In this document: piece after piece, positions 1-12,352 of the stretch
How the letters are laid out: every line of letters begins with the position of its first letter
Position numbering within the stretch: position 1 is the stretch's first letter
Assembly: GCA_963921425.1 (NCBI GenBank)
Contig: OY992833.1
Location: forward strand, 32,908,698-32,972,697
DNA: 64,000 nucleotides
Source of the DNA: Dryas octopetala
Taxonomy: Eukaryota; Streptophyta; Magnoliopsida; Rosales; Rosaceae
Direction: 5' to 3'
Program-made: the position numbers and the translations under genes
Notes under the pieces: model-generated
Database searches by the model: none
The model's input: only the letters and a program-made list of their open reading frames with translations
Told to the model about the DNA's origin: nothing

Positions 1-3000
1 TCGGTTGTCAGACTTCTTGACCAAATTTCTACGGTTTTATCAATATTTCCAGCACATATATAACAAATAGTTGCTGCCAGTGTATTACCAGCAGCTGTGA
101 GTTTGGAAGCAAGTGTGTCACAAAGCACAGTCCACTCCTCCCTTGATGCAAACTGTTAATTCAAGAAAAAGAGAATTAACATAAATCAATTAGAAGATTC
201 AGAAATTTCAAAGTTAAACTTACTTTCTCATGATATTTCTTCGTCATAGAGCTATTAAGAGTGCAGTTTAGGATGATTCAGCAACAGTAATAAGTAAAGA
301 TAACCAAACTTGGTACTAGGATACAAACGAAGTAAATTTTCTGCAACTTCTATGCTTACATTTTTTTGTATTAAAAAACACAATTTTATTAGAAGAAAAT
401 AATAGGAAACATAAGAAAGATGGACTTCTATTCTTGCATTTGTAATGCACAATTTATCAAAATCTCCTTTAACCCAAAATGTAATCAATGACACAGATTC
501 ATGGCATAAATATTTAAATCTCAGGAGTTACGAACTTACACTACAAAGAAGAGCAAGTGTTTCTTTCCAGAATTTCAGGGGTCTGGTGTTAACAAGACTC
601 AAGAGATCATTGCTCACCATTGCAGAAACAATCTGAAAATAGAAATAAGTAGGGCAACAAAACTTCAATTTCAATGTAAATATGGCATAATCATAAGATA
701 TAGTAGAATAATTCTTTAACATCTTCTTAAGTAGATTCATATATCATTAAATGTGAAACAAGAGGTGCTTCAATTCCTTTAAGAAAACAAGATGGGATGT
801 TGCATACCTTAAGGTAAGGTGAATGGCTCATCTTAAGGTACTGATCCCGTGTGCTCTCCCACAACAAAGCACCACCTGCATGAGCAATAACTAAAGCATC
901 TGCCATTTTATTTGCTGAAATGCATTTTGCAACAGCCCCCTTATAATCTCCTACAACTAAAGCATGTTGAACAGATTCATCAAATGATGGGTCAGCATTC
1001 TCCTCCAGTCTATCAGGCTCTTGTTGCATTTGGTCAGTAACAGGAGCTGTATCCCCCACAGCAAATTTGTCACCAGAGGTTGACACAGGGGTATCAGCTT
1101 TAGGACTAGGAAGATTGTTAAAGAAATCCTCCCCATTATCAGAAGGAAAGATGGTGGCTTCCTTATCACCCCCCAAACCCACTTTATCTGTTATCGAATC
1201 CTCAAGCCCAAGTGCATTGACTTCCTGTGAAAGATCATCTTGAACACTCTCTTTTGTTTCCTCAGGTATACTGAAACCAAGATGTGTGATCAGCTTTGTC
1301 CTTGCAGTCCCATCATCTTCAAACATAACCCTTAATAAGCCCCATGTTTCCTGGTCATCCTCGGATCTGTCAAAACAATCATGCAAACAGAACCAAAAGC
1401 GACTGTTAACCGTGATACAGGATAATTAATTTTAAAGGGAGAGAGAGGTTAACTTTCTTGAAGCTAATGAAAATTTTCATTTATTATCGTAAATGACATA
1501 CTCAGACTCCAGCGATTTCTTCTCACATAACGCCCGAAGTAAAGACCTTTCGCCATTTTGTATTGCAGCTTCAAATTCAGATGAGCGATTCACCAAACTT
1601 TGTTCAGTAACCAAGCTGTGTACATAAACCTGGACAGAGAGGAGGAAAATGAACTACAAAATGCATCATAAGACAAGACGGAGGCAGCGTGCCAATATAG
1701 CATACCTCTGAAACACCAGACGAAGCACCTGCAACAGATGAACTAGGGTGAAAGGACACAATCTTGCCTCCAAAGCCAAAAGATGCTCCAACTGGGCGTT
1801 TATACCATTTCGGAGCTCTCAGAGGTCCTGTGTAGAAAGGATAAAATGTGAAATTTCCCAAGACCGCATATCTTTCCAAAATTAGCAATTAGAATTATAT
1901 AAGTAAAAAGCCAAAAAAAAAAAAAAACAAGAAATACAAGGAAGACCCCGCGACCCTTGGAAAGAAAATACGGCAACAATTGAAATTAGTTTAAAATTTC
2001 ATATGTTAAATAACATTTCCATTCAAATCCTTACAGACATAAATAACGTGGTATGAGGTACACATGCAATGATGCAATTTCCCATGGTTTGAACACAAAT
2101 ATTCCATTTGGAAACGTCGGGCGAAGAGCTACAAGCTTCACAACTTCAAGTGAGGCTTTCTGGTCAAAAAGTAAGTTTCCATAGTAGTTTAAGAGGAATA
2201 GAAATGAGGTACAATGATACAGCTTCCCTTGGCTTTGACAAAGATTCTTTTTCAAAACTAGAGCTCAAGTTGTGAGCTTCACAGCTTCAAGCACGTTTCC
2301 AAACACTCGATTAGTAATTTATGTTTGATATTTTGGTTTATTGGGTTGGAGGCATTTTGGCATAGTCCATGATTACTAAGGATGGGTCACAGGCCTTAAA
2401 CCTAAATCCAATGTTTATCTAACTAGCCCTCTACTTCCCAATTAGCTACTAATCTGAAAAGTCCTGCAACTTGTTCATTGGAGACCCGTCCCATGGTTTC
2501 CTTTTACCTTATTGTTGCGCATCAGATATCAATATCAAACCCTGAATCCTATTATTTCACCATCTTAACATCTATAAGAATGAAGGTCTCCAAACCTGTC
2601 CTACATAATGCAACTTTGCAAATCAAATACACCCCTTCTGCATTTATTTAACTTAACCTACCATATAAAAACAAAACAATAGCTGACAGCACAACCAAAA
2701 GAAATCCAAGAAAGGAGGGAGAGAAGCTATAACCCTAATACAACAATTCTAATCTTAACTACTTCAAACCATTGAATTCTACCATTAAAAAAAAAAAAAA
2801 AAAACTAATGTTTTCTACCCCAAATTTCACTTATCAAGGAATCGATATAGCCGAAAATTTATTGCCTGCTGTAGAAAGTAGTGGATGTAGGAAAACAAAG
2901 TAAAAAAGAAAACGGCTAATCAAGTACTGTTGTTAATGGTTCAGCCAACAAAAAAAAAAGTACTTTTGTCAATGCAATGATTACTACTTGTGCATTACCT

Positions 3001-6000
3001 GCACCAAAATCATTCTCCCCAACACCATATCTGCTGCAACCCTGTGAAAAAGAAAAGAAGGAATTATAGCATGATAAATCCATGACATAAGATGGACACA
3101 AGCACATATGCAGATTATATTTCCATTTAATAAGTGAGACAGAGAGAGAATCTTTCATTACAGTGGTCAAGTAGCTGTAAGGCCTTTCAAATTATAAAAT
3201 TACAGGAGTAAATGCAGCTAATGTCCCGTGCAAATTGTTATTTCCAGCTTGGTAATGCAGTAATGGTGGTTAATCATAATTTTTTGTCGTTGATATACAA
3301 TAACCGTCAATTATCAATCTTAGCATAAGCATTCACCACCAAAAGTGTCCTTGGTGCAGAAATTTCAACCATTGCCCATTTAACCCATCACGTAAACAGT
3401 TTGCCGCTCATCAATCTCATTGTCAGATTCCTGACTAAATTTTTTATATTACACATTGGGGATTTATATTCCAGGACTCAATGAAGTACTTGTGAAGTGA
3501 AATATATCAGGAATATGATAAGAACTAAAGAGGTATACCTCAATATTGTAAATTCCAATTTTTCCATCAAACGAAGATGCCGATATCACTCCAGGTACTT
3601 TTGGATACCAATGTACATCAAAATTCCAGTTGGTTCCTGCCGGCAACTCACAGACAATCTGGACCAATATAGAAGAAAACACATCAGAGTCAATCAAATT
3701 ATAGTGCACTTCAACTGAAAACCAAAAAAGAGGAGAAAAAATAAAGTGCAGACAGGGTGCAGTACAAAAACTATTGGCCTCCTTGAAGGACAGCTAAAGG
3801 CCATACCTCTGCAGAAACCGTGTCCCAGCAAATAGTTCGATTATCCTTGGCACATGTAAGCAGATAAGAACTGTCATTGGGACACCATGACATTGCAATT
3901 ACACCTGCAGTAAGATGTGCAGGTAAAATAATCACAAGCAAATCCAATTAACTTCCAATCATAATAATGTCAGCAAAATGGATAGTTCCAACAAAAATAA
4001 TCTCTGAAAAATGATTGCATCGACATCAATGCATAATTACAAATCTGCAGGCACCAAGTCTCATGTTCAACTACAAACATCATGTGTTGGACACAAAAAT
4101 TCCCAAAATCAGAAATACAAGCAAAGGAAAACATTGTATAGATACAGGAAATGGCAATTCCCACAATTCTTGTAATTGTATCATTTAACAAAGCCTCTCA
4201 GAAGGTGCTGGTGCTTTCTCACACCCCACTCTCACAATAAGTGACCTATAATAACCAAAATGGAGTAATGGTATGCTATGGTAAAAGACAACTCAAGTGG
4301 ACTAGCAGATTGAGGGTTGATAAATGAATTAAATCTGCAAAGTGCTGAAGATTCATAAATCCTTCCAAGATCATAATAGACTCATTTTTCTTTCCATACT
4401 TGAATAGCTTTCTCATAGCTTATCAAGTTGTGTAGAAAGATTTTTAAAAGCTCACACCTTCTGATATATGTTCCTATGTCCAATAATTCAAACTTCCAAC
4501 AGAAAATTAATACAAGAGGGAAAAAAAAGGTTTAAGCCCTCAAAGTAAGACAGAATTCCAAATTATATGACATCTATACTGTAAGAAAGTTATAGCATTC
4601 TTAGAACATAGATTGTTCCCACACAAAAAGCAATAAAACATAACAAAAAGTACATAAATTGATAAATCATTTTGCCTCTGTTGTTACCTTTAGTGTGCCC
4701 AACAAACTCTTTAACTGGTGACAATACATTACGCATATCCCAGAGCTGCATGAACCAAAAAGTTAAACACATTTGACCCATAAGCAAATAAAATAGTAGC
4801 TGCAAAGTTGTTACCCTGAGAGAAGGTGAGCCATCTTCGTCTGATGCGACAACAAGCTGAGTGGCAATATCAGGATTCCACTGTAAAACAGAGCATCGTC
4901 TTCTAACTGAATCCGTAAAACTGTCAGTCAACGAATGTCAAGTCAGGTAATTGATCAAAGTGACCATTCCATATCATCAATAAAATCAGATTTTAACACA
5001 AAAGGATGCCCATATTAGTTCACAGCAGACAACAGGCAAATTACCTTATCACTGGTTTTTGCTTTTTTAGGTCCCAAATCACTGGAAAAATAGAGCATAT
5101 TAAATTCTCAAGCCAAATAAAATTACCAGACAACAATTACTTAAAGAGTACAGAATTTTCCTCACCAGTTGTCCCGTTATATGAAGAGGATGCTAATATA
5201 TGTTGAACCTTGCTATTCCAAGATAAAAATGAAACCTCACCCTGGGATGCAGAACCACTACCCTGCATAAAGATCTCACACTTTGGATCAGATGATGTCC
5301 AGATAGATTTAATATATGCATGACTAGAACAGACAGAAAGTCATTGCAAAAAAAAAAAAAATTGGAGATAGAAAAAGAGATCTAATTATAGACTTTATTT
5401 TTTTAACCTGAGGAATACGGTCACAATAATATATGCCTCCTGAAGTTATGCAAATAGTTTGAAGAAAAAGGACTCGCATCCTTTCCAGTTGTCCATTTCT
5501 CTTCTTATTATGAATGTCAATTGCTTTGTACATCCAACTTGTTTCTCATGCTTTGTGATGCATGTTGTAAAAACTAGTATTGTTATTACTTTTGCTACCA
5601 GAACAGAGTTATATGGCATGTACATACATGTGTAAGTGTATATATAAGCCAAAAGTAAGAAACTATCTTTAAGAATATGTAACCATCTTGCTCTACGCAG
5701 TTCATGGTAGATTTTAAAGTGAAGTCTGATAACTGAATAGAAGGTTCTAAAACCAGAATGAACCAAAAATACTACACCGAAAACTGAGGATTAAGAATAC
5801 AGCACAGAGTCACAGACTAGAGGAAGAAAAAAAGTATGCAATAGTATGCACGCAGAGAAGTAGAATAAGACTTCAGGTGAACTAACAACAACTAATCAAC
5901 ACAAACCTTGAGAGGTGGAAAATGAGATGGCTCTGCAGGATTGGCCAAGTCCCAGATGCAAATTTCACCATCATCAGCCCCAGATGCAAGTAAATTTGGG

Positions 6001-8351
6001 GCAATTGTATTAAATTCAAGACCACGAACCTGCAATAGAAATAACAAGACTAAGGTTATAGAGTTTGAGAAAACATTCTATGTAATCATCAGATGTCCAA
6101 GCATTGAAAGAACCACCGACAAAGAACGCAGACATGCATACTGAGAAAAAAAAAAACAACTTACAGGCCCTTTATGTCTTGTGAGATGCCCAACCGAAGC
6201 ACTTTCACCTGCCTCGGGACTAAGAATAAGAAATAATAAGAATAAGCAAACCAAACTAATTTCTGAAATATACAAAAATGTTTCAACAAAACCAGGTGGC
6301 AGAAATACGTTTACTTAAGGAAGAGATTCAAAAAACAACTAAAATGAACAGGAGGATCCAATTATAGCAAAAATTTTAGCAACACTAACTAATACCCAAA
6401 GTCAACTAACAAATTACTCAAGTATATAAAAAAATAAAAACTGGGTATGTATAAATTATGAGGTCTTCTATCGGACCAGTCAATAATCTTATCGATACCC
6501 CCTGTAAGTCACTTCCATCAACTTCCTATTCCCTATAAAAAATGGCAAGTACGAGCACAAAAGCTATATTAAAGTTTAAAAGCTGTTCTACAATAATTTA
6601 CAGTAACGAATAAAAGAAATTTATAGACGAGAATTTGGATTTTGGTTCTTATCTTTATTCAGTATGGCTCTTTTTGTTTCACCGTTATTATGGTAAAAAC
6701 TCTTTCCTTCTAAGCATTTGGAAATCAAATATTTGGTTTTTTTTCCACACTTCATAAGTTTTAATGAAATCATTTCAGGATGGTCAGCTGACACACACAC
6801 TTTACCCTTCATACATGCAAGAAAATGTATCCAAAATTCAATCTAGCATGCCATTTCCATGTATCTCTACATAAAAACAACATTTTTTATAGATAGTACA
6901 AAAAAATTTCTCCCAGAAAGAAAAACAAATTTTCCACTATATTTCCAGTCAAAAAAGATCAAAGGGGAGAAATAAGAGAAATCATCAGCAAAGAGCTAAA
7001 AAAAAAGTTTTGTTGAGAGCCAAACTTCACCACACACATAAAGGTCAAATGGGAAGCTTTGGTTAGGAAGACTCAATCCAATTATGATCATATAATTATG
7101 AAACAACCAGAGTTAAAAGAAATGATCAACATCACCAACAGTGAAGTAGACACAAGACCGCGTTCCAGACCTATCTCAATGGCAACCAATTTGCTGCCAA
7201 GACCTTAAAAGATTCACTTGTTTGTCATTCCCAGAACGCCTCAGCATTTGCATTAGTTCGCTTAATAACAAAACTGGACATTACTTTTAAATTAAATCAA
7301 CTTGATTAGACCACAATTCCTATCGATAAAACAATCAAATCAATGTATCTAATCAAAACCTCTAATTCAAATCATAGTAAAAGAAATTCCTAGAAATTAA
7401 TCACACTATACTTAGTTACTCCAAGTGTATTAAACCCAGTAGTCCTCACTTTTATACAGACACCTCCCTTGCAGCCAAACATACTGTTCACAATACACAG
7501 GGTACCGACATTTGACCTAAATGATTAACATACAATTTCTGTCATCCATTTGCTTACTCAGAAGCCAGAAACCATGACTCACATATTTTCTTTTATTCTC
7601 TTCCACCTTCCTATTTATAAAAATCAACTCTCTATAAGTTACTCTTCATAGAAATCATGAAAATCCCAATCAATTTTATCCACATTTAATTTGGCAACAA
7701 CCAAAACAATTCAAACCATCGTTTCAATCAAAAAATAGAAGAAAAAAAAAATTGGGGTTAAAACTAAGAACCGGAATCAAAATAAGATCTACTCATACTA
7801 AGACAGTAAATCGCAATGCTCTCTTTAAACCCAATTTCCCGTTACCCCCCAAAAGAGCATTCGCTCAGATCAGAGTCAAACACCTCAGAAACTACAGAAT
7901 TTGCAAATTCTCCACTTCCACACATTTCCCCAACATCCAAATAAAACCCACATTCCCAATCCATAGAAAATCCCAACTCCCACAAACACAATTCAATTCA
8001 ATCCCAATCGCAATAATCGAAATCCAATTACCAGATCAGAGTGAGTGGGTTCCAGATATCAATTGTCCCATCGACGAGTCCACCGGCGATGAGGCCAAGC
8101 CCAAACTGCTGAGATCCCGATCCAGTGGGCCTGGCCCACGACAACCTGTTGAATCTCTCGGAGCTCGTCGACTCGCCCACTACAGGAAGATCACGATCGT
8201 CGGACTGGAAATCGAGCTTGAAGATCTCGATGTTCGCGGAGGAGCTGAACGACAGATCCACCGCTCCCGCCATCGTCCCCGCCGCCATGTACGGCGCGTC
8301 CGGCGCAAGCGCCACCGACGCCGATCTGTTCACCCCCTTTATACACGCCAT
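1..8351 (-). CDS. SEC31: Protein transport protein SEC31 (COPII outer coat), 5' part, runs off left edge
   Basis: SEC31 pairs with SEC13 to form the outer cage of COPII vesicles that leave the ER. The start at 8351 opens [20 protein letters not shown], the conserved plant SEC31 N-terminus. WD40-type blocks follow (for example [16 protein letters not shown]). The acidic region after the propeller and the start of the helical region (for example [13 protein letters not shown]) are also present. Exons on the minus strand: 8351-8032, 6219-6165, 6029-5907, 5262-5166, 5081-5045, 4920-4815, 4745-4688, 3904-3807, 3658-3539, 3041-2999, 1827-1706, 1629-1502, 1366-808, 632-540 and 152 to beyond base 1. 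All joints keep phase and have GT/AG ends. About 703 codons are present; the family is usually around 1,100 residues, so the proline-rich C-terminal part lies outside the window. No internal break is seen. Intron 1 (8031-6220) is long and AT-rich with no other gene. Confidence 0.95.
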
Positions 8352-8495
8352 GACTCCAAAAATTCGATTAAATCAAAAATCAACACCCCCACCACTCAAT
8401 CTATATACAAACGCCTATAGATATATAGAAAAAGATGGAATTAGGGCAATGGATCTGAGAGAATTGGGGGTTTTTTGAATTCTTGTTTCGGTTTT

Positions 8496-8503
8496 TAGGG
8501 TTT
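8496..8503 (-). promoter_or_regulatory. Telo-box upstream of SEC31
   Basis: AAACCCTA on the minus strand, about 145 bases upstream of the SEC31 ATG. Telo-boxes are known from promoters of plant growth and translation genes. A CT-rich tract lies further upstream at about 8579-8592. The role here is inferred from motif and position only. Confidence 0.45.
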
Positions 8504-8843
8504 GGTTTTGAATGTGATCTGTGGTTTTTTGTGTGTAAAAATGAGAAAGTGAAAGATAACAACACTGGGCTTCTGGCTTCTCTCTCTCTCGCTCGAGGGA
8601 GAGTGCGTGCGTGTGACAATCGTTGGCGTTATGGGATGGTTTATTGGTTTTCTTAGTTCTTCATCCTGTGCGGTCGGGTGCACTGGCTCTCTTTCAGTGT
8701 TTGTGCTGTTTATGGTTGTACGTTGTGGTTGGCTGGTGTTCGGTAGAACCGTAGAAGCGAAGAGTGCTTTGGGTACGATTGGAAAGAGCGTGGTTTAGGG
8801 GTGAAGGTGAGTGAGGCTCTACAGGATAATTTAGAGAGCCAAT

Positions 8844-9391
8844 TTCAACTTACATAGGTTTTTAGGTTTTTTTAGGTGTTTTACAACTTGCACAATATTG
8901 TTTCATTTTTTTTCAATTTAATACCAAATATTTTAATTTATTTATAATTAACTACTATTATTTATATTTCATAATGTTTATTAACTTGTAAGACCAAATA
9001 ATCTTTCTTCATTATAAATCAAGTTTGATACAGAGTTCTTGGCCAAAAAAAGTTTGATACAAGGTTTTGGAAGTCATTCAAAATTTATATCAAAAAGTTG
9101 AAACACATTTTAGTTCGTATGTAAGATTCTGAAAAGCTATTCGACTTTACAAGTCAGCAAAAATGTGAGAATTATAACTGACACATTATAAATTAACGAT
9201 TAATTAGACAGTTAAACAAACAATAATAATCAATTGCACATCATCATTTATCATTTTATTAAACGGTAAAATAGACAACAATAGTCAATTATAAATAAAA
9301 TAAAATATTAAGTATTAAATTTAAAAAAATTAAAATAATAAAGTGTAAATTGTAAAACCCTCTAAACGTCTCATAGGTTTAAGTTGTAATT
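8844..9391. mobile_element. AT-rich inverted-repeat element (MITE candidate)
   Basis: The two ends form an imperfect inverted repeat of roughly 100 bases. The left arm contains GGTGTTTTACAACTTGCAC and the reverse complement of the right arm contains GGGTTTTACAATTTACAC; the arms stay alignable through to ATTTATAATT. There is no coding capacity. I could not define a target-site duplication, so the borders are approximate and the superfamily is unknown. The rest of 8620-9960 shows no gene. Confidence 0.45.
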
Positions 9392-9965
9392 TACTTAATT
9401 TGAATCAAACCACTGTGTGTTTAGTTGGCACTTCCATTTAGAACATAACACGTGTTCGCACTGACTTTCTACTATTTCTTTGTTTTTTTTTCTCCTGGTA
9501 TTCTTAGCATTTTTCAGCATGGGCCAAGGTAAAAGGAAGGCCTGTGAGCAAGTGGGCGTAAGTTTTTGGCCCAACATCAAATTTATTGTATTATTGGTTA
9601 TTGCTTTAGCCTTTAGCCTTTAGATGGTTCCTAAAATACATTTGGCCACTCTAATTTATTTTATTTTAATTTTTTTTTGGTAATTAAGTGTGTTTTGGGC
9701 CATTTTTCATGCACTAGACTAATGGTGTATTTGGATGGAGAAAAAAAAACTTGAAATTTAAACAAAACTCAGTACTTAAAAAATTACATGCTCTAATTTC
9801 TTTGTTTTTGTCCATAAATATAGAATTTCGTAAATTCTATATGGAAAAAAAAAACTTGAGATTTGAAGGCTGTAAATTTCACCTAAATTGGTGTCATTTT
9901 CAAAATTTTAATTTTTATAAAATAAAAAAAAAGTCGTGTCCACCCATCACCTTGCCAATTAATTA

Positions 9966-10310
9966 CAATACCACCACCACTACCACCATGTCGCCGCTAC
10001 CACCACTGCCACCGCCACCTCTGCCGCCACCATCACCACCGCAACCACCGACACCACCTCCGCCGCCACCACCACCTTTGCCACCACTACGACCACCACC
10101 GCCGCCACCTTTGCCACCACCACTACGACCACCACCGCCGCCACCGTTACCACCACCACCACCGACACTACCACTACCCGCTGCCACCACCACCAACGCC
10201 ACTTCCACCAACGCCATAGCCGCCACTATTACCACTACCATCGCCGCCACCGTCACCACCACTGACACCGCCATCATCGACACTGACACCGCCGCCGCCG
10301 CCTCCATCAC
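9966..10310. repeat. Degenerate CCA/CCG trinucleotide repeat
   Basis: About 340 bases built mainly from CCA, CCG and ACC triplets. It reads as poly-Pro/Thr on the plus strand and poly-Gly/Val on the minus strand, in several frames at once. That is the signature of a simple repeat and not of a gene. It sits just downstream of the glyoxalase-like pseudogene, so it could have grown in or next to that gene's 3' end. Confidence 0.85.
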
Positions 10311-10348
10311 CAATGCCAAAGGAACAAGCTTGAAAATAATTGAGATTC

Positions 10349-11512
10349 TCACAGTGTGCATATCTCAATCATGAATCCGTCTGGGTCATTGAACAAGAGC
10401 TGGTCCTTCAATTTCCTCTCCAGTGCTTCCATGTCTTCACACTGCAACCAATAGTTCATCGATCAATATCTAATCCATATCATCAACTCATATAGACAGA
10501 AACTAAAATTACACAACATAAATAACCAAATTTATCTTAGTTTGTTTTTATCGAAATTAAAGGTCAATAAATCCAAAATAATACCCCTTTCCCATTAATT
10601 CCTTTCGTGTCGATAACTTTAGGGTGTAATAATCGTTTAAAATTCGGAGTTTAGCTATATATGAAGTAGTTCAAAATCCAAGAGTTTAAAAACTAAGTTT
10701 TAATCCCAACTACAAACAATTCCATTCTTTCAATTGGTAATACCAAATAACCAAATTCATCTTAATTTAATACGTTTGAATTAAAGCTCAATAACCCTAC
10801 AATGACAGGCCTTTCCCTTACCGTTCACATTGATAACATTAACGTTAGGGTGAAGTTGTCTAAAATTCACAGTTTAGCTATCGAGTAGCTTAAAATCAGA
10901 GACTCAAAAGATAAGTTCTAATTAATCTTAGAAAGTTTTAAATTTAATTCTCAAATTTTGAGTTTTGTGTGTAACTTAAAATTCGAAAGTCAAAAGGCTA
11001 AATTTTAAGACCTAAACAAATGCAAAAATTGTTTTGGCACGTTTTAAAGGGTAGTTCGATCGGCCAAGTGGAATCGCATTTGTGCTCTATATATAAGTAT
11101 AAATTGTTTCAATGAAAGAACTGAACTTAGAATTAATCAAACCTGGAATGAGATGTGGTTGTCCATGGGATCCAAGTGATCTGTATTTGGGAGCCTCTCC
11201 TCATCCTTGGACTGCACCAAGTGAATCCCAACATACTCCATAATTTAACAACCAAGCCCCATCAAAATCAAAAGCATGTGGCCTCTCAATCAAAACAAAC
11301 CTTAAAACTTTGGTGTAGAAATCCACTGACGACTCCACATTTCTACACAGCCTCAACACATGATTCAAGGCCATTAGAGGAATTGGGTGTTCTTCATCCT
11401 TTTGTTCTTTTCCTTCATCATCTTTCTCCCTGGGTTCATCTTCCTCTTTGTTCTTCAACTTCTTTTCTTGGCCTTTAGGTTTCTCAACCTTCCTCTCCAA
11501 CTGTGAATGCAT
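10349..11512 (-). pseudogene. Glyoxalase I / VOC-family gene, frameshifted
   Basis: Exon 1 (11512-11143) begins with a Lys/Glu-rich stretch. It then enters a VOC domain: MALNHVLRLCRNVESSVDFY, with the first metal-ligand His in LNHV. After LLNYGV the frame breaks: four extra bases (TGTT, near 11246-11249) precede GGGATTCAC. In the shifted frame the family sequence resumes as GIHLVQSKDEERLP and DNHISFQ up to a GT donor. Exon 2 (10441-10349) gives CEDMEALERKLKDQLLFNDP and then GFMIEIC. About 20-25 residues usually found between KLK and DQLFF are missing. A second one-base surplus right after EIC gives an early TGA, while CENLN continues in another frame. Plant homologues are about 170-200 residues. 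Two frameshifts plus an internal deletion point to a pseudogene; sequencing error is less likely. The family isomerises 2-oxoaldehyde-glutathione adducts, but many plant members are uncharacterised. Confidence 0.75.
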
Positions 11513-11629
11513 TTTCGTTTCTTCTGTTTTTTTCTCTCTTGGGCGGTGTGAAGGTGTTTACTGAAGGGGAGGGGAGTGGATTTTGGTTTTGTTGTCTAAA
11601 AGTGTAGCAAAGGCAGATGGGCTATTGAC

Positions 11630-11744
11630 ACGTGGTGGAAGGCTGCATGGGAAGCGCTTGACCCTTGATGTGTGATTGTCTGCAGGAGACACCACTTGTC
11701 AAATGTCAATATAGCCCACCTTCCCATGCAGCCTTCCACCATGT
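11630..11744. repeat. 25-bp inverted repeat (hairpin) upstream of glyoxalase-like gene
   Basis: The 25 bases at 11630-11654 (starting ACGTGGTGGAAGGCTGC) recur in reverse complement at 11720-11744 with one mismatch, separated by a 65-base loop. Flanking sequence (GGGCTATTGACA / GGGCTATATTGACA) is also partly shared. The left arm lies in a CACGTGG context, a G-box-like core. It may be a small foldback element or a regulatory hairpin; no target-site duplication was identified. Confidence 0.6.
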
Positions 11745-11817
11745 GGTAATACCTATATATTTTTGTTTTTTTTTTTTTCTCTTCAACTCATCATTTCCTT
11801 TAGGTCAGTGCTCTTCC

Positions 11818-12197
11818 GACCACCTAAATTGCTGAGTTGACCATCCTATTTCAAAATTTCAACTTTACCCTTAAAACAAAAAATTTTAATTTTATTCGTC
11901 GGGTCATTCGACAGTTATCTACCGAAATATTTATGGTTATTCGACAGTTATCTGCTGAATATTGGTGGATTATTCGGTGGATAACTACCGAATGGAAATG
12001 AAAAAGGCATTCGACAGTTATCTGTCGAAATATTTGTATTTATTCGACACTTATCTACCGAACATTGGTGGATGTTTCGGTAGATGACCATCGAATGGAT
12101 CTGTGTGATTTTATCATGTTTTTGCAATAAAGGGTAAAATAGAAAAAAAGTTGAAAAAATTATGTTAGGGTGGTCAACTCGGCAGTTAAAAGTGGTC
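11818..12197. mobile_element. MITE-like element with ~30-bp imperfect terminal inverted repeats
   Basis: The left end GACCACCTAAATTGCTGAG and following TTGACCATCCTA match the reverse complement of the right end (GACCACTTTTAACTGCCGAG, then TTGACCACCCTA). The element is about 380 bases, non-coding, and holds an array of near-palindromes annotated separately. I could not settle a target-site duplication, so the superfamily is open. Confidence 0.6.
11907..12095. repeat. Six-unit array of 20-bp near-palindromes
   Basis: Units start at 11907, 11940, 11973, 12010, 12043 and 12076, each 20 bases. The first is TTCGACAGTTATCTACCGAA and the third is its near inverse, TTCGGTGGATAACTACCGAA. Spacing is 33 bases except one step of 37. 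Spacers are 13 bases (17 in the middle) and come in two types, so the array is also a duplicated three-unit block: 11907-11992 and 12010-12095. Confidence 0.8.
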
Positions 12198-12352
12198 TGC
12201 ATAGCCTCAATCTTTCCTTTATCTTCCATTCTCATACATGAACCTGGCACGCAAACCATGGCTGATGGCCGGAGGCCATAGATATTACACAGTCAAAAGT
12301 AAAATAGTATAGAGAAGGGGAAAATTATAGAGATCATTTTCAATATGGCTAA

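Noticed and set aside
7752-8478. Plus-strand open frames of 222 and 117 codons
   Set aside because: They are mirror frames of SEC31 exon 1 and its flanks.
9963-10374. Long proline-rich (plus) and glycine/valine-rich (minus) open frames
   Set aside because: They open in several frames of a CCA/CCG simple repeat, the expected artefact of triplet repeats.
11907-12095. CRISPR-like spacing of repeats
   Set aside because: Spacers are only 13-17 bases and themselves repeated, units are near-palindromic, and the setting is a plant MITE.
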